From Sinohyriopsis cumingii (taxonomy: Eukaryota; Mollusca; Bivalvia; Unionida; Unionidae): a stretch of DNA of 64,000 nt. The stretch lies in contig CM068835.1 in NCBI GenBank assembly GCA_028554795.2, positions 34,256,901-34,320,900 of the forward strand. Direction: 5' to 3'. Made by a program: the position numbers and the translations under genes. Every line of letters begins with the position of its first letter. The first letter of the stretch is position 1. The notes under the pieces were generated by a model that searched no databases, had not been told where the DNA came from, and saw nothing but the letters and a program-made list of their open reading frames with translations. Shown in pieces: positions 37,831 to 50,729 of the stretch.

Positions 37831-38589
37831 CGTATAAAAATCTTATAAAATGATCTTATTCTCAGCATCGAGATAAATATATTCAACATAGAAAGAGAGA
37901 CAAACTATTAAAATTGACTGCATTTAAATAGTATTCCTCAAAGATTGTTACTAGGGCTTATTGAAACGAGGTATCATTTGGGGGATAAAGGAATGCAAAA
38001 TTATTGGTTAAATATAAGTACTTTTGCGTATTATTGTGTGTCAATTCTATTGGTACAATATCATGTTCTACTGTCAGTAATCCAAGGATTGAAAAACCTT
38101 TTCTCACCAAAAGAAATGCATATTTTAGGAGCATTGTTTGCTTTAAGAACCTGCTATAGTTTGACGCAAGTCATTTTAACATCTGTATCACGATTGTTTT
38201 ATTAAAACTGCAACATACTTTATATTGAATTAAAACTCTAGACAAATTTATGTAGAATACAGCGTACGAGAACTTGTAGCAATTTATTCAAAACGGAAGC
38301 AAAATAATGGGGTCATTATTAGTACCAGCATGTGGCACACAAGACCGTTACAGTTGTAAATAATATATTACAAATTCAGCGACAGTCCTTACCAGTATGG
38401 CTTTAGTCTTCTATTTCGATTTCATCACATCACCATAATGCTTTTAATATTCAATTATCTAGTTCTGTGTGACTCTTCGGAACTTCATTTTGCTTCTCTA
38501 TATCTTTAATCTCCTCCTACACCTCCTCATTATCATTATTGTTATCATTATTATTATTATATTCATTATTATTATTATAATTATTATTA

Positions 38590-39015
38590 TTCCGCACCTT
38601 CTTCTCGTCTTTTTTCTTCTCTTTTTTCACGGGTAAGGGTTCTTTTCTTTTTTCGGATGGTACCTATTCCTCCTGTTCGAAAGTCCTCTCGTCCTACTCC
38701 TGTAGTTTCTAAAGTCGGTTCCCTTTTTTCTTAGGTCAGTATGAAGACCAATGTATGTTCTCTTGACAATGATAACAGGTATGCTGACTTTTTTCCCCTT
38801 TTAATGCCTGTCTTGCTTTGACATTGTGGACATTCTAAAGACCAATGTCCTTTCTTCTGATAGATATTGCATGTATCTTCACTTTTATCTCGAAAGGATA
38901 GTGAGTAGTTCGCCGGCTTCTCTAAAGAAAACCGTCGCATGACACAAAGCAAAGCTTTTTTCAGAAGTTCGATCATGGTTGGCTCTTCTATTTTTCTGAT
39001 AGAACTGTGATGCAA
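38590..39015 (-). pseudogene. Decayed CCHC zinc-knuckle protein gene (arm C)
   Basis: A 94-codon frame is open at 38,731-39,015, with CNIYQKKGHWSLECPQ, a CCHC knuckle in which the second Cys is Tyr. Further knuckle-like sequence follows in another frame, then a low-complexity Lys/Glu-coding tail. It is oriented away from the polymerase relic, as in arm A. Confidence 0.68.
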
Positions 39016-39039
39016 ATGATTACTTTTAGGGAAGACATT

Positions 39040-41235
39040 GACCCTATATGTAACATGTCTTAGAACTGTTGACTTTAGGCGAAGATTTCACAGACAGAAA
39101 ATACATTCACTTCTATCATCACGATGATCATTTCGATTCCATTACCAGTATCACCGGATTTCTGGGATACGGTTATTACTATGAGAAATGTGACTATGGT
39201 TATAACAATAAAGGGCAACACAAGCATTTTGGGTGGAAATGTGAGGAATGTTTGGCCTCTAAACCCTGTTAAGACAGGTGCATTACAAACCATGTCAGCG
39301 CACTTTTGTCTGCCCTACCTGTTACCAACTACGTCTGAAGAAGCAAAGTTCACAGCAGAAAAGTACTTGTCATCTCCTGGAATTGTGCCCTACTTGTGGA
39401 CAGTGCTTACGTACGAATAATACAAAGCTTCACTATGTTCAGGAAAGAAACGATGTCACACTTACCGCCAAATTGTGGGTTTGGAACACTAATGCTACAT
39501 TCAAAAATACCAACCTCAACAGGAAGAGAAAGACGATGACCAGACCGGCATTCAGGATCCAAATTTATGCGTGGCTCATCGAGGAGAGAGCAGAGCATGC
39601 ACAAACCGAACTTTTGTCATTGTCGCCACTGTAGCAAGATTCCTGGAGGACGTGAAGAAATCTTTCAAGCACCTAACACGCCGACCAATTTTAGCCAGTG
39701 GATCTTAGACCCTATTGACCAAACGTGGAGTCAAGAGGAAGGACATCAAACTTTCAGGAGATTGCCATCGCTATGCTACGGTGATAGCTCACAATTTCTC
39801 GGAATACAATGGACAATTTCCTATCAACTACTATACGGTACAAAGCACCGAACGTCCTAAAGGCACTTTTAACAGAACCAACCTCATATCCATCCATATG
39901 GGACAAGTGAAGTATAAATATTCCATCAGTTCCTTTGCCATTCTTTTGAATCGAATGCCTACAAGGGGTTTGGAGTGACAGAAATGACCAAAGGCTATTT
40001 TTCTGCACTTTTATAATACCGAAGCCGATCAACATGCTATCCTGCCACATGTGCCTGATGCTCGCTACTACGACTCTGACAACATGCCGTCCGAACAACG
40101 AGAAGCTTTCTCCGCTTGGTAAAGCACTCATGCCTCAGACCCCTTCGGCTTTCAGGAAGAAATGTTAAAGTATTGTTGATCTGACATTGACATTGTTGTG
40201 GAAAAGTTTGAAAATTATTCACGGAGCAGGGAGGGATCTATCCTTTATTAAAAACATTTTCAAGGCTTGTTCCTAATATACCGCACTGTTCTTCGTCATC
40301 AAATAACCCATTTTGTAAACGCCTTTATTCGGTAAAAGCTCTACACTGGACACCTTGTTTCTGCGACAAGAAAGACAAATAGATTCAACACGCCCGAAAC
40401 GAATGAACTGAAAAGACTATTAGAAAATATTCGGTGAATGGCTGAGACTTAGAAAACCCTAAGATCGTGTACGAATTTAACGGTTCCTTATTTCACGGTT
40501 GTTCAACCGGTTACCGTCAACGTGACACTAAAAATGAGCTTTTACAATGTACCATGGAAGACATGTACGAGGCCACTTTTCAACGTCGTTTGAAGTTAGA
40601 ACCGCAATGATACCAAGCGGTGGAAATGGGGAAACACGCTGACGACCAACGTTTCAAAACCGATCCCTAATTCATTCACATCGTGGAAAGATACAAGTTG
40701 GTGGACTCTCTGAACCAGAGGAACAGTTTATATGGAGGATCGACGAATGCCAAACGTTTGCTGTACCACGCCAACGAGGTGAAAGGAGAACAAATCAAGT
40801 ACCTGGACGTGTTTGCTGTATCTTTACGTATGAAAACATTGTCACTTCCCTGCAGACACCCAAAATTGCTTACGAAACACATTGACGTTGACAACATTAA
40901 ACAATACGAAGGATTGATTAAATTTAAAGTCTTGCCTCCCACGGACTTGTACCATCCCGTTTTACCTCACCATAGCCGTACTTGAACTGAAACGAGCGAC
41001 CAATACCAACTATGTTGACTGACCCTCAAAGAACAAACCTTGACAGAAACGTGGGTTAGCGTGAAATTATTTCAAGCTCTGGACCTGTGATACCAATTGT
41101 TAGAAGTATACGAAAGTTGCCACTTTCCCAAGACAGAACATTATCACAAGGGTGACGAGGCTCAGAAAGCCATTTTCGCAGACTACGTGGATGCACTAAA
41201 CGCTACTCAGTCAGGCATTCCAAATTCCCTGACGC
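39040..41235 (+). pseudogene. Decayed family-B DNA polymerase gene, 5' part (arm C)
   Basis: Plus-strand counterpart of PolB relic A. Readable pieces: KCDYGYNNKGQHKHFGWKCE, CHLLELCPTCGQCLRTN, RYATVIAHNFSEYNGQF and YKLVDSLNQRNSLYGGSTNA. The final part reads VKLFQAL to FADYVDALNA in broken frames. It ends in the same junction to core-protein sequence as arm A, so the internal deletion is older than the inverted duplication. Confidence 0.85.
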
Positions 41236-42030
41236 CACAGGAAGGACAAGGCAAAAAGAGACGACGATAGACACACCTCCGAAGGACTTCACACAGACAC
41301 ATTTATATAAAGACAAAGAAATGACTGACCGTCAGAGAATTGTACGTTTTTGATTATTAAACAAACAAATGATGCACCAGAGAATCTTGCAAGTGTTCCA
41401 AGTCAAAACTGGATCTGGTTGCCATAACACACACTGTGATGATGATGCAAGAATCCCAATGGAAAGTATTTCATCCCATCTCATCTTTGACGAACTCAAC
41501 CACCATCAAATCTGAAATCAAAGGACAGCAAGAGGATCACATCGATCTGAATAGCAGTTACTTGTACCTAAATGTCAAAGAGATAAAAACGAACGACATC
41601 GCTCGGTGAACCGATCCTAGAGTAGCTTTGGTCAACAATTTCATGCATTGCTTGTTCAGCGAAGTGGATTTGTACTTGAATACCAAACAAGCCAATAGCA
41701 GCACGGATACTTACTCTTACCGAGCGTACCTTGAAAATCTCTTGATGAAGGAAAAATATGCCAACAACACGCATCTGGATGCTTGCGTAGTATGGAAACG
41801 TGACACCGCAGACGAGGACAAGTTTAACGACACAGTCGTAACTGAAGCTGACTATCCTCACAATGTGCACTTTAACGACCGTCGAAATAAATCCTGCAAA
41901 GTCGTAGTTTAGATCAAATGGATCGTTTGCATTTGAACCTGTGGTTGCAAGGAAAGTATTTGCTGAACGAGGTAGATATATCCACCTGAGACTGAATCCC
42001 AGAAGTACCGTATTTTATTTGATGGCCCAT
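41236..42030 (+). pseudogene. Core-protein tail and 5' half of the major capsid gene (arm C, decayed)
   Basis: GGACAAGGCAAAAAGAGACG at about 41,245 matches the basic segment of the intact core protein. The capsid start ATGATGCACC lies at about 41,370. The capsid frame can be followed to about 42,030 with breaks: VNNFMHCLFSEVDLYLNTKQ and TYSYRAYLENLL both match the intact protein. It is cut there by a deletion that joins it to SINE head sequence. Confidence 0.88.
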
Positions 42031-42052
42031 GCCACCGAGTACGAGAGAGATG

Positions 42053-42118
42053 AGAGAGAGTTGAGATGGCAGTGATCCGTAACGGAGAGCGCTTTAGACC
42101 ACTCGGCAACTCGGGTCT
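42053..42118 (-). mobile_element. Head fragment of a family-2 SINE
   Basis: GATGGCAGTGATCCGTAACG to CGGCAACTCGGGTC matches the SINE head. It is the arm C partner of 30,563-30,630. Confidence 0.8.
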
Positions 42119-42317
42119 GTGATAAGTAACCTAGCTGAATCTCGGTAGTATTAATTTATGATTGATAGAACACAAAAACCTGCAAAAGTTACATTAGTAT
42201 TATAAAACCCTAATGCATCGACAACTGGAACTCCTCAGCTACGATCTACACCACTCAATGCAACAGAAATACTTCCCATGCCAACTTCTACAATTTTTAA
42301 GTAGTTCTATTCTATTT

Positions 42318-43512
42318 TGGTACTTTTTGTATCGCTACAATACCCTGTCTCTTTAAGTAAAGTATTATTAATTTTATCAATTTTCATTAGCCTAAACTTA
42401 ATTAATTACTACTTTTTATTCAGCGTCATTTAACTATTTTATCTTTTTGGCTCATGGTATACTTTGAGTAATCAGCTATTAGATCTTGAACAAGTGCAAG
42501 GAAATTGAAATCAGCACATCAGCATGTCTATAATACCCATCGTGGAACATATTTTAATATTAAAAATCATACTGTTCGCTAGCTGTCAAGTAATGAAATT
42601 GCTTCCTCAAATAACGCCATCTAAATCATGATTGTTTGGCCTTTAGAATCTCATATTATGGTTTTTCAAGTTGCTTTTGAAGTTGAACGTTTCATGACCT
42701 CTTATTTCGTTTGAAGTTACCTTACCATTGCGAAGGGAAAAAAACTTTTTTGCATTTGCTCTCAAACATTCGTCTAATTTGTAAGCAAACTACAGTTTTC
42801 CTATACTTTTATGATTAGTTGTGAATTCACAGTCATACTCGTTGCTGGCAAAGTGTATCCCAGTTATTTCCCTGTCATTTTGTCTTCATATATGGTACAG
42901 GCAGATCAAACGGTATCTTCTATAGATTCAAAACAAAGTTAATTCTTTTTCAAGCTGACTTCGATCCATTTAAACAGGGTAAATTGGTTAACAGTGTATG
43001 GAATTAATTGGTTAAAGAACATCGACTTTAACCATGTCCAATCCCTACTCCTCGTCCTTCACCGTCCGTTAGAAATTCTAAGCCTCGTTAATCAACAGAT
43101 CAACAAAGTTTTCTTTATCTATCGAAAGACTAGATCATACTCATACATAATTAAAAGTTAAATAAAGATGAGTGATGTTAAAATAATTTTAAAATTTTAC
43201 ACATTGCATTGCGAAGAAATAAACAAACATAAGTTTTTATTTTCTAACATTGCTAACTCAAGATAGTTTTTCATTCAACAGTATAGTTATTAAACCAGGT
43301 GGAAAAAGGTTTCTACGGGATATAGGTTAGGAAAGAACAGAAAAAATATTAAATAGCCCATATATCATTAAAATAGAACTAGCCATACCTAATTGTAAAT
43401 ACATTTATTTTAATTGTTCACTGATATGGAAGAAATGCATGAGAATTTACAAAATGGAAATACTGATTGTAGGAATAAAATTCATGACTTAAACAGACTA
43501 AGATATATGGAT

Positions 43513-43591
<79 letters not shown>

Positions 43592-45115
43592 TCAAACAGA
43601 AGGAAAAAACATTAAGAGTATATTTGACTGCTGTTGACAACTGACCTTGACTAGGTTGTTAATTGACCTCTTATCTGGAATTGTTCTTAAAGATTTATAT
43701 GTAGTAGCAAAATGAATTAGCGATTAGGTAATGTATTGACTACCTAATTAATGACTGAATTCGGAAAGCAAAGCCAATACACATTTTTATTTGTTGTATA
43801 ATTTATACTTCTAGGTGACCTTCGTCTTCGGTTTCTGAATCTTGATTCCCTGATTGATTTGTATGCTATTATAATTCATATGCATTTAATAAAACCGATC
43901 TGCTCTGACATTTTATCCTCTATTTTGTGGTATGTGGAGTCACAATGTGGGTTGGTGCTACTGTTATCAAACAATTTGTCCGACCCTTGTATCAGATTTC
44001 CATTAAATATTCTGAGTACCGGGTTCTCAGAATTTTCCAATAAGATTTTGAAGGTAGGCGTCTCAGGATTTCTCATACATTTTGAAGGCAGAGATTGTAT
44101 GTATCCTAGGTTTTATTGCTATAACTGCTTTGCCCAGTGGCCCAGGATTCGTGAAATTGTGAAGACCAATGGCATACTTGCATTAGCAGCTATGTTAAGG
44201 CCAAAAGTCTATGATTTGTTTCATTAATATTTCCAGACCAGTGACTTAGGTACAAAGTCAAAGGTTAGGGGTAACGACCAAATGGCATGTGGCCCAGAGC
44301 ATTAATATTCTAGAAAGGTGACCGATGGCTTTCAAAAAATAACAAATTGGGGATGGTTGAATGCTAGCTGAAAATTTTCTTAAAGTGAATGCAAACTGTT
44401 TAACCGGTATAATCTGACTAAAAACGGATTTTGAAAACCCAGAATCGATCGAAGCTATATAGCTACCCGTACAGATGTGACATTATGTGACCTATGAGAT
44501 CATTACTGGGCATATGTAGCTTTAATAGAGACATATTAATCTTCCATCGCTTAAAAATGTTCAAATCCGTGCAGAAAGAATATTGATTTTAACCCTTCAG
44601 TAAGATGTCATAGTTAAGATTATGTTAATCCAAAAGAAAATACTGGGGCACAATTTGTTGAGCTGGCTCAGAGAAATTGTTGGCTCAGTGTGTGGCTTTG
44701 TTTATAAAAATATTCGTAGGAAGATTACCTTTACGTCTATGGACAACACGGTCAATTTTCTTACATAATATGATTTTAGCATCCGTTTGCATGTTTCAAG
44801 TGGGGTTTCTTATTATATCTCTTGAAGAAGTACCGCAGACAATCGATGAGCTTACGGACAAAAATTAGTGGGCTTGATATGGATTGGTTACAAGTTACAG
44901 GTCATCAGTGCCTGAAATATAACGAGCAATTTTGTTGTTGATATGTATCTATAATGCTATCAAATTCGCACAACCACCTTACATATATTACGTACAGCGC
45001 TCATTCAGTGCATAACTTTACATACGAAAAACACAGGTTCATTCAACACGCATTGTTTTGACAGCCCTCATGAACTAAATTCAAAATTATTTTTTTCGAA
45101 CAGCAGTTACTGGTT
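42318..45115. other. About 2.8 kb present in arm C but absent from arm A
   Basis: The two arms align up to AGTAGTTCTATTCTATTTTG and resume at TAGAATACATAATAGGTGCA. The stretch between has no counterpart in arm A. It could be an insertion in C or a deletion in A. It holds an AT run (43,517-43,588) and a few frames of 60-120 codons (for example 43,859-44,227 +) that I do not recognise. I saw no terminal repeats or target duplication. Confidence 0.6.
43517..43588. repeat. (AT)n microsatellite
   Basis: About 72 bp of AT dinucleotide. Confidence 0.97.
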
Positions 45116-45541
45116 TAGAATACATAATAGGTGCATTTCAGTGTGGTTGGTATTACAAACTGGAGCATTTTAGCTCATTTTTAATTCACAACAAAAAAAC
45201 TTGACATCATTGAGGCCCGTGTCGTCTCCTCCACGTTGAGGCCCCTCTATACGGATCTGTATGCCACAAATGGCAGGGTTTATGGGACAACTCTCACTCA
45301 TCCCCATAAGAGCCCCAATTTCCTTGGCCAGAAGGGTGGACCAGCTCGTATTGGTGTCTATCTGACGTAAGATCACGACACATGAACGTTACGTAGTTAG
45401 CTGCCATATCGTCACAGTGAGTTCCCTAAACCAAAATGAAATAAACAAAAACAAAACAAAATTTAAAAAAAATTAATTCAATAAATAAAGAAAATATTTA
45501 ATAATAAACAAATAGTATCGACGTTATTAAAACAAACAGTT

Positions 45542-45702
<161 letters not shown>

Positions 45703-46075
45703 CTACAAGTATATTTGAAAGACCTTCATAATAATATGCATCGTCCATATGATATATAGAAACGTACAATATATTTTTGCGGTTTTGTAATACTTTGCAC
45801 ACACACTTGCAAACAAAGACAACACGCATACGCACACACTCATTCCTTTACAACATATTCGCAACCTTATAAAGACATCAAAATATTGTAAATTACAAGT
45901 TTCATTTGAATATGGTACAGATTTTCATTCCAGCTCGAACAAATGCCTTTCATCTAAACTTTCTTTTGTGCATTCGTACTTGTACCGCAGTGAAGTCAAC
46001 ACAAATAGATTTGGGAGATTCGGAAGCAGTCTAAACACGACTTTTTAACACAATAACGTACAAACACCAAAAACT

Positions 46076-46318
46076 ATTTGAATTTAATATAAATCTACGA
46101 AAACCTTCTGCATTCTTACCGAAACTGCACTACATATCACAATAAAGTTAAAACACGGGAAATGATTTCAATTTAACAGAATCTACGAAAACCTTCTACA
46201 TTCTTACCGAAACTGCACTACATATCACAATAAAGTTAAAACACGGGAAATGATTTCAATTTAATCGAATCTACGAAAACCTTCCACATTCATGCTGAAA
46301 CTGCACTACATATAACAT
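46076..46318 (+). repeat. Short tandem array, unit about 88-94 bp, nearly three copies
   Basis: Units contain CTACGAAAACCTTC, CGAAACTGCACTACATAT and AAAACACGGGAAATGATTTC. The last copy is cut short. No function seen. Confidence 0.9.
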
Positions 46319-46319
46319 T

Positions 46320-48420
46320 AGTTCGGACCTCCAACTTGAGCGAAATGAAGCCTAATCATGTTCCTAATTTTCAGAGGAGAACAAATTATACCTATTTTTG
46401 TTTCCGTGCCTTTTCTTACAAATTATTCGTTTCTGTAATGTTTCTGCTTGTCGATTTTCTCAGTAGTGTAAATATTCCGACAAGCATGATCGGGGCTCCA
46501 GACAAGATTAACTAGAAAGGAATGTTAATAATGTTCAACATTATGAATTTTCCTAGATATGAAATATCTCAGAGACGATTACGTGTCCTATACTGCATGG
46601 TTGTTGCCATTACATATGGTGATAACGTTACTTATTTCTCAAACAATACATCAACGATAACATCTCTTTAACATATTCAAATACAGAGTAAATACTGGAA
46701 GCAGACATTCACTATCGCCATGCAAAAGGCACTGGAGGAAAAAGAAAGGCGGTGTTGATCTGGACAAAAGCATGGAACGTACTGAAGCCAATATAGCATA
46801 AGTTAACACTGTTCAACTGGACATAAATTAAACGAATATATATTTAGTTGCTTGAAATACAATTATTTCACCATATTTATGTTTAAAGAAATTTCAAAGG
46901 CAACAAAAATTCGTTCTTTTTGTAACTAGTGGCATCAGTATTCGGATCCCTTCTGTAACACTCCCTTATACAAGAAGGAATGGTCCATTTACATACCTTA
47001 TTGGGTTCGACTTGAAGTGAAAACGAGGTAAGGAAGTCATGTGTCCCAGCCTGATTGTTGCATCTTGATCACCCTGTCCAGTCACCGTAGATTCCTTCTC
47101 CTGATACCAACTTACCTCCGAACACAGAGCCCTCTACAGATTCACATTGAAGAAGGATTGCATTTAAACTTGTGTCATCCCTGCTGTGTTGGTTGGGTTC
47201 TATCTGAATGGAAATTATGGCAATAAAATAGGCTTGCTTTTAAGCAAAGATCAAATAAAACATTTCGTCGAAGTTATTGTCTAATTACGGCATGTGGGTC
47301 ATATACTAACCTGAACTTTACCCCTTAACCTCTGACCTTCCCCCTAAAGTCATTGGTCCACCGGCCCCCAAATTAAAGTTTTACTTAAAGCATGGGTCAC
47401 TGGCCTATAAAATATTTAATGAAAATAAACCTTTTCGTGAAGAAATCTGTGTATGTGATAGTCAAAATTATGTTAAACACACCGAAAAGATCTAAGACAC
47501 TTGTCACATTTTTATGAAAAAAAGCATTGACGGTCATTATAATTTTTATGAAAAATAACTGTGCCGCTGGTTATTAATTTAATTAGAAAACCTGGATTTG
47601 ATAGTCAAATATTTGTGCCAAAATTTGTGCGTCTGGTAATCAAAAACTTTTATGCAAAAGCTTGCCACAGTTGTCTTTAAAGTTGTATCCGAAAACAACT
47701 GGACAGTATGTCATCAAATGTTTGTGAAAAAAACAACTATTTGCCAGTGATTATAAGCTTTGCTTGAAAAAGACTAAATCAATGATTTTTAAAATTGAAT
47801 TAAAACCCCAGTTCCCATATAAGACAGTTGGAAAAATAACCTAGCCACACATACATTTAATTCACTAAAAGACTTAACATAAGATAACAGAAAGTATCTA
47901 GTTAATACAGTATTATTTGTTAATGAGATCTATGTACGCACAATCATTGAAAAATGTATATAATTTTAATTTTAGGCCGAAACATATATCTCGTATTAAA
48001 CTCAGATCTATGTATGTTTCATATATAGTCGGAAAAAAGAAGGTCAAGGTCATTCTACTGAGACAGAACATGCAAATCAAACATTTCCAACTTGTGCTAA
48101 AACCAATCAATAAGCTATGCGCATGTTACCTATCATAATTCTGCCAAACAATGGGGTCACATATGCAGGTTCTTTATGCTATACGTTTGGTAGAAAGTAG
48201 TAAACGTGAGCTTGGTTTTCAACAATTTTGAAGGTCATATACAATAATCAAGAGCAATACGTAATTGACTTACATTACGAACAGAAATGTCCATTAAATA
48301 TTAACTGTATGCGGAGACAGATTACACAGGGAACAAAAACACTTTCACAGGATAGAGAACCAAGGACAACCTCATGCAGGGGATAGTTGTTATGAGAGTT
48401 TATGAAAAATTCTATCATAA
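46320..48420. other. AT-rich DNA, no supported gene
   Basis: Only short frames without recognisable motifs. Confidence 0.45.
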
Positions 48421-48424
48421 ATAT

Positions 48425-49040
48425 AAATCAATTTGACAGTGATAGATACCTACTCAAAATATGCATCGACAGACGTTGGAAACACAAATATTTCTAATAT
48501 TTTACGAATGAAAACTAAAAAAGATACAATTCGATGAAGGATTTTAATTTAATAACGTAAAGTTTAAGATATTATCTTTCAAACAAATATTTAATAAATT
48601 TTCAATCTCTCAGACAAGTAGACTAGTAGACAAATTTCATCGATATCATAGGATAAGAACTTAAAGTATGTTAATGGAAACGACACATGGATAGACATAT
48701 TACAAAACTTTATTGATGTATACAATAGATCACATCACCGATCTAGAGACGTGTCGCCAAGTGAAGCAGTGAACCACCAATCAGTTCCAAAGTATAAATT
48801 AGCTTATCCATCTACCATACCACAGTGCATATGGCGTACCCAAATATAAATCGGGCAGAAATTCAAGATCTCAAATTATGAGTCTACGTTTCCTAAATAA
48901 TATCTTCCAAATTTCAATCAAGAGATTTGTATAATGAGAGAAGTAATATCTGGACCCAACATTATTTAAATTATATATTCAAAGGGAGATAATATGGGAG
49001 GAATTTAATTGTTTACAAGCAGGAGTTGTCTCCATTCAAC
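48425..49040 (+). pseudogene. Decayed Maverick integrase fragment (third element)
   Basis: In broken plus frames: LTVIDTYSKYAST (about 48,430-48,470), the rve-core strand that reads FCVIDVFSKFAWV in the intact integrase. Then IDILQNFIDVYNRSHHRSR (about 48,695), matching YIDILPHLVQAYNQSYHRS. Later YLPNFNQEI (about 48,905) matches YLPNWTTEL. The part with the second Asp and the Glu is deleted. Base composition is as AT-rich as the host, so it is old. It lies within 1 kb of the intact element's terminus but belongs to a different lineage. Confidence 0.82.
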
Positions 49041-49838
49041 AATGAGGATAGCATAATTACATAGCAAAGGATATGTGATAGCAAACTGGGAGAAATAGAA
49101 TGTCTATTTTAATAGCTGGAGCATGAAGAAAATAGTGTTTCCTTAAAGTAGGTACTATTTTATATATGGTTGTAAATACTATGGTTCTTATATGTGAAAT
49201 ATAATTGCAGTGGAAGTCATTACCTGGAATTTTAGTTATCAATTTAAGTATATTGATCAAAAGAAATATAGTAAACCAACCTTCACATGATGTACACATT
49301 GAACAAATATAATTAAATTTGAATAGTTTATAACTGAGGAAAATCAACGGATGCAACCAAACAACAATTACCTGTTAATGTGACAAAGCTACAAAGGATG
49401 TTTTATATTCTCTCTCGATAATGTCGTAATTTAAAATCCATAGAAAAGACTAAAAACATTCCAAAAAATTAGAGAGAAAGAAATATTACTACGTAACTGA
49501 TACAAAATATCCTTGATACAACAATACCAAAATATCAAACATAGAAATTACGGTCTTCCCTAATTTCTATTAGAAATAGAAGAGAACTTAATAGAACAGC
49601 ATTGAAACTAAAATGAATTGTTGCAAGAAAACTACAAGACCAGTTTAAAAGAATACAAATTAAATGAATACATATTTGAAGCTGGAATTAAAACTAACAA
49701 ACAGTTTTCTTTATCAAAAGAAAATGGACCCTTCTTATATAAGGTGGAATAATTTGCAATTTACGATTACTAAAAGTCCAGTTCGATTTGTCAATTTAAC
49801 GAACCAGGGAAACATGATAATCAGCATTATGAGTAGTG
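49041..49838. other. Host flank of the intact Maverick, no gene recognised
   Basis: AT-rich. A 68-codon frame (49,664-49,870 +) runs into the terminal repeats and has no family that I recognise. Confidence 0.45.
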
Positions 49839-49840
49839 AA

Positions 49841-50055
49841 GGGGGACACTTTACGTACAATGGGAATTAGCATTAAAAACACCCTTGGGACACTTTACGT
49901 ACAATGGAAATTTAACATGGAGAAAAATCGTGGGACACTTTACGTACAAGGGGAATTAACATGGGAATAAATCGTGGGACACTTTACGTACAAGGGAATT
50001 TAACATGGGAATAAATTGTGGGATACTATACGTACAAGGGGAATTTAACATGGGA
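49841..50055 (-). repeat. Terminal tandem repeats of the intact Maverick (element end)
   Basis: Five units of about 45 bp, each starting GGGACACTTTACGTACAA and followed by GGGGAATTTAACATGGG with small changes. The ACAAKGGGAATT core is also the short repeat inside the terminal repeats of relic A. That, and the distance of about 320 bp to the first stem-loop (about 345 bp in relic A), place the element's end here. The other end is beyond the window. Confidence 0.75.
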
Positions 50056-50116
50056 TTTTTTTTTTTAAAAAAGTTTTTTTTAAAATTTAAATTTTAAATT
50101 TAAATTTAAAAAAGGG
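50050..50116. repeat. A/T-only palindromic tract
   Basis: T12, A6, T8 and then nested AAATTTAAATTT words, about 60 bp with no G or C apart from one G. It could fold back on itself. An assembly artefact in a hard homopolymer region is also possible. Confidence 0.7.
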
Positions 50117-50157
50117 GTAGGCAATTCAAAGACTATCTCTTTTCGAGAAATATGGCT

Positions 50158-50173
50158 GGCCCTGAAAAGGGCC
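50158..50173 (-). terminator. Histone-type mRNA 3' stem-loop, gene 1
   Basis: The minus strand reads AAAGGCCCTTTTCAGGGCCA (stem GGCCCT/AGGGCC, loop TTTC), 17-32 bases after the stop at 50,190. A purine-rich CGAAAAGAGATAG follows about 12-25 bases downstream. An AATAAA (50,181-50,186) sits between stop and hairpin, so polyadenylation cannot be excluded for this gene. Confidence 0.88.
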
Positions 50174-50189
50174 TTTGGGTTTTATTCTT

Positions 50190-50570
50190 CTAATTTCTTC
50201 TTTTCCTCCACCAAGTTCTTATTTTATCTCCTACACTCTTCTTCTCTTTCTTTTTTTTCTTCTCCTCTTCTTTCTTCTCTTCCTCCTCTTCTTTCTTCCT
50301 CTTTTCATTTTCTTCTTCTTTTTCAATTTTTTCATTCCATTCTCTCATCCTTATCCTTTCCTCTTCATCCTCCTTTTCCTCCTTTATTTCTTTCAACAGA
50401 TCACTAATGATTACCTTCATTTTTCGTAAATTGTTTATCTCCATCTTCACTCTATGGGGACTATATGAGTAGTGATCCTCGTTTAGGTTAACCAACATTT
50501 GCTCAAACATTCCTAAATTGTCCATGACGTTTTGCAATTTTTCCATTTTGTTAAGGTGGTTTGACGCCAT
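50190..50570 (-). CDS. Terminal coiled-coil protein 1 (charged, WW-Arg tail)
   Basis: 126 residues. The N-terminal 60 residues (MASNHLNKMEKLQNVMDNLG, then SYSPHRVKMEINNLRKMK) form a short helical domain shared with the decayed gene at 31.4-31.8 kb. Residues of about 60-112 are almost entirely Glu, Lys and Arg, a long charged helix or coiled coil. The C-terminus IRTWWRKRRN is conserved in the relic (KIRNWWKIK). It is the outermost gene of the element. Function unknown. The position, the charged helix and the histone-type 3' end are the only clues. The ATG at 50,570 lies 62 bases from the conserved upstream box, as in its paralogues. Confidence 0.85.
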   Translation of the reverse strand: MASNHLNKMEKLQNVMDNLGMFEQMLVNLNEDHYSYSPHRVKMEINNLRKMKVIISDLLKEIKEEKEDEEERIRMREWNEKIEKEEENEKRKKEEEEEKKEEEKKKKKEKKSVGDKIRTWWRKRRN

Positions 50571-50620
50571 CTTCTTTGTATTCTTTGCAGAATGGTTTGA
50601 ACAACTAATACTGTGGGTTC

Positions 50621-50729
50621 TTATACGAAAAGCGCGAACGTGAAGGAAAACATCCCCCTAAAACATAAAATGGATCTTACCTAGATGATGACCCAACATC
50701 GCGCGTACGTGAAGGAAAACATCCCCCTA
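50621..50729 (-). promoter_or_regulatory. Promoter of coiled-coil gene 1: TATA-like box and two copies of the upstream box
   Basis: The minus strand reads GTATAAG (50,621-50,627). Upstream is the box TGTTTTCCTTCACGTTCGCG (50,632-50,660, led by GGGGGA), and a second copy lies at 50,699-50,729. The same box stands before genes 2 and 3 and before the relic gene. Confidence 0.75.

Noticed and set aside
43859-44227. A 122-codon frame as a possible host gene
   Set aside because: No recognisable motif, AT-driven composition and no splice or start context. It lies in a stretch missing from the sister arm.
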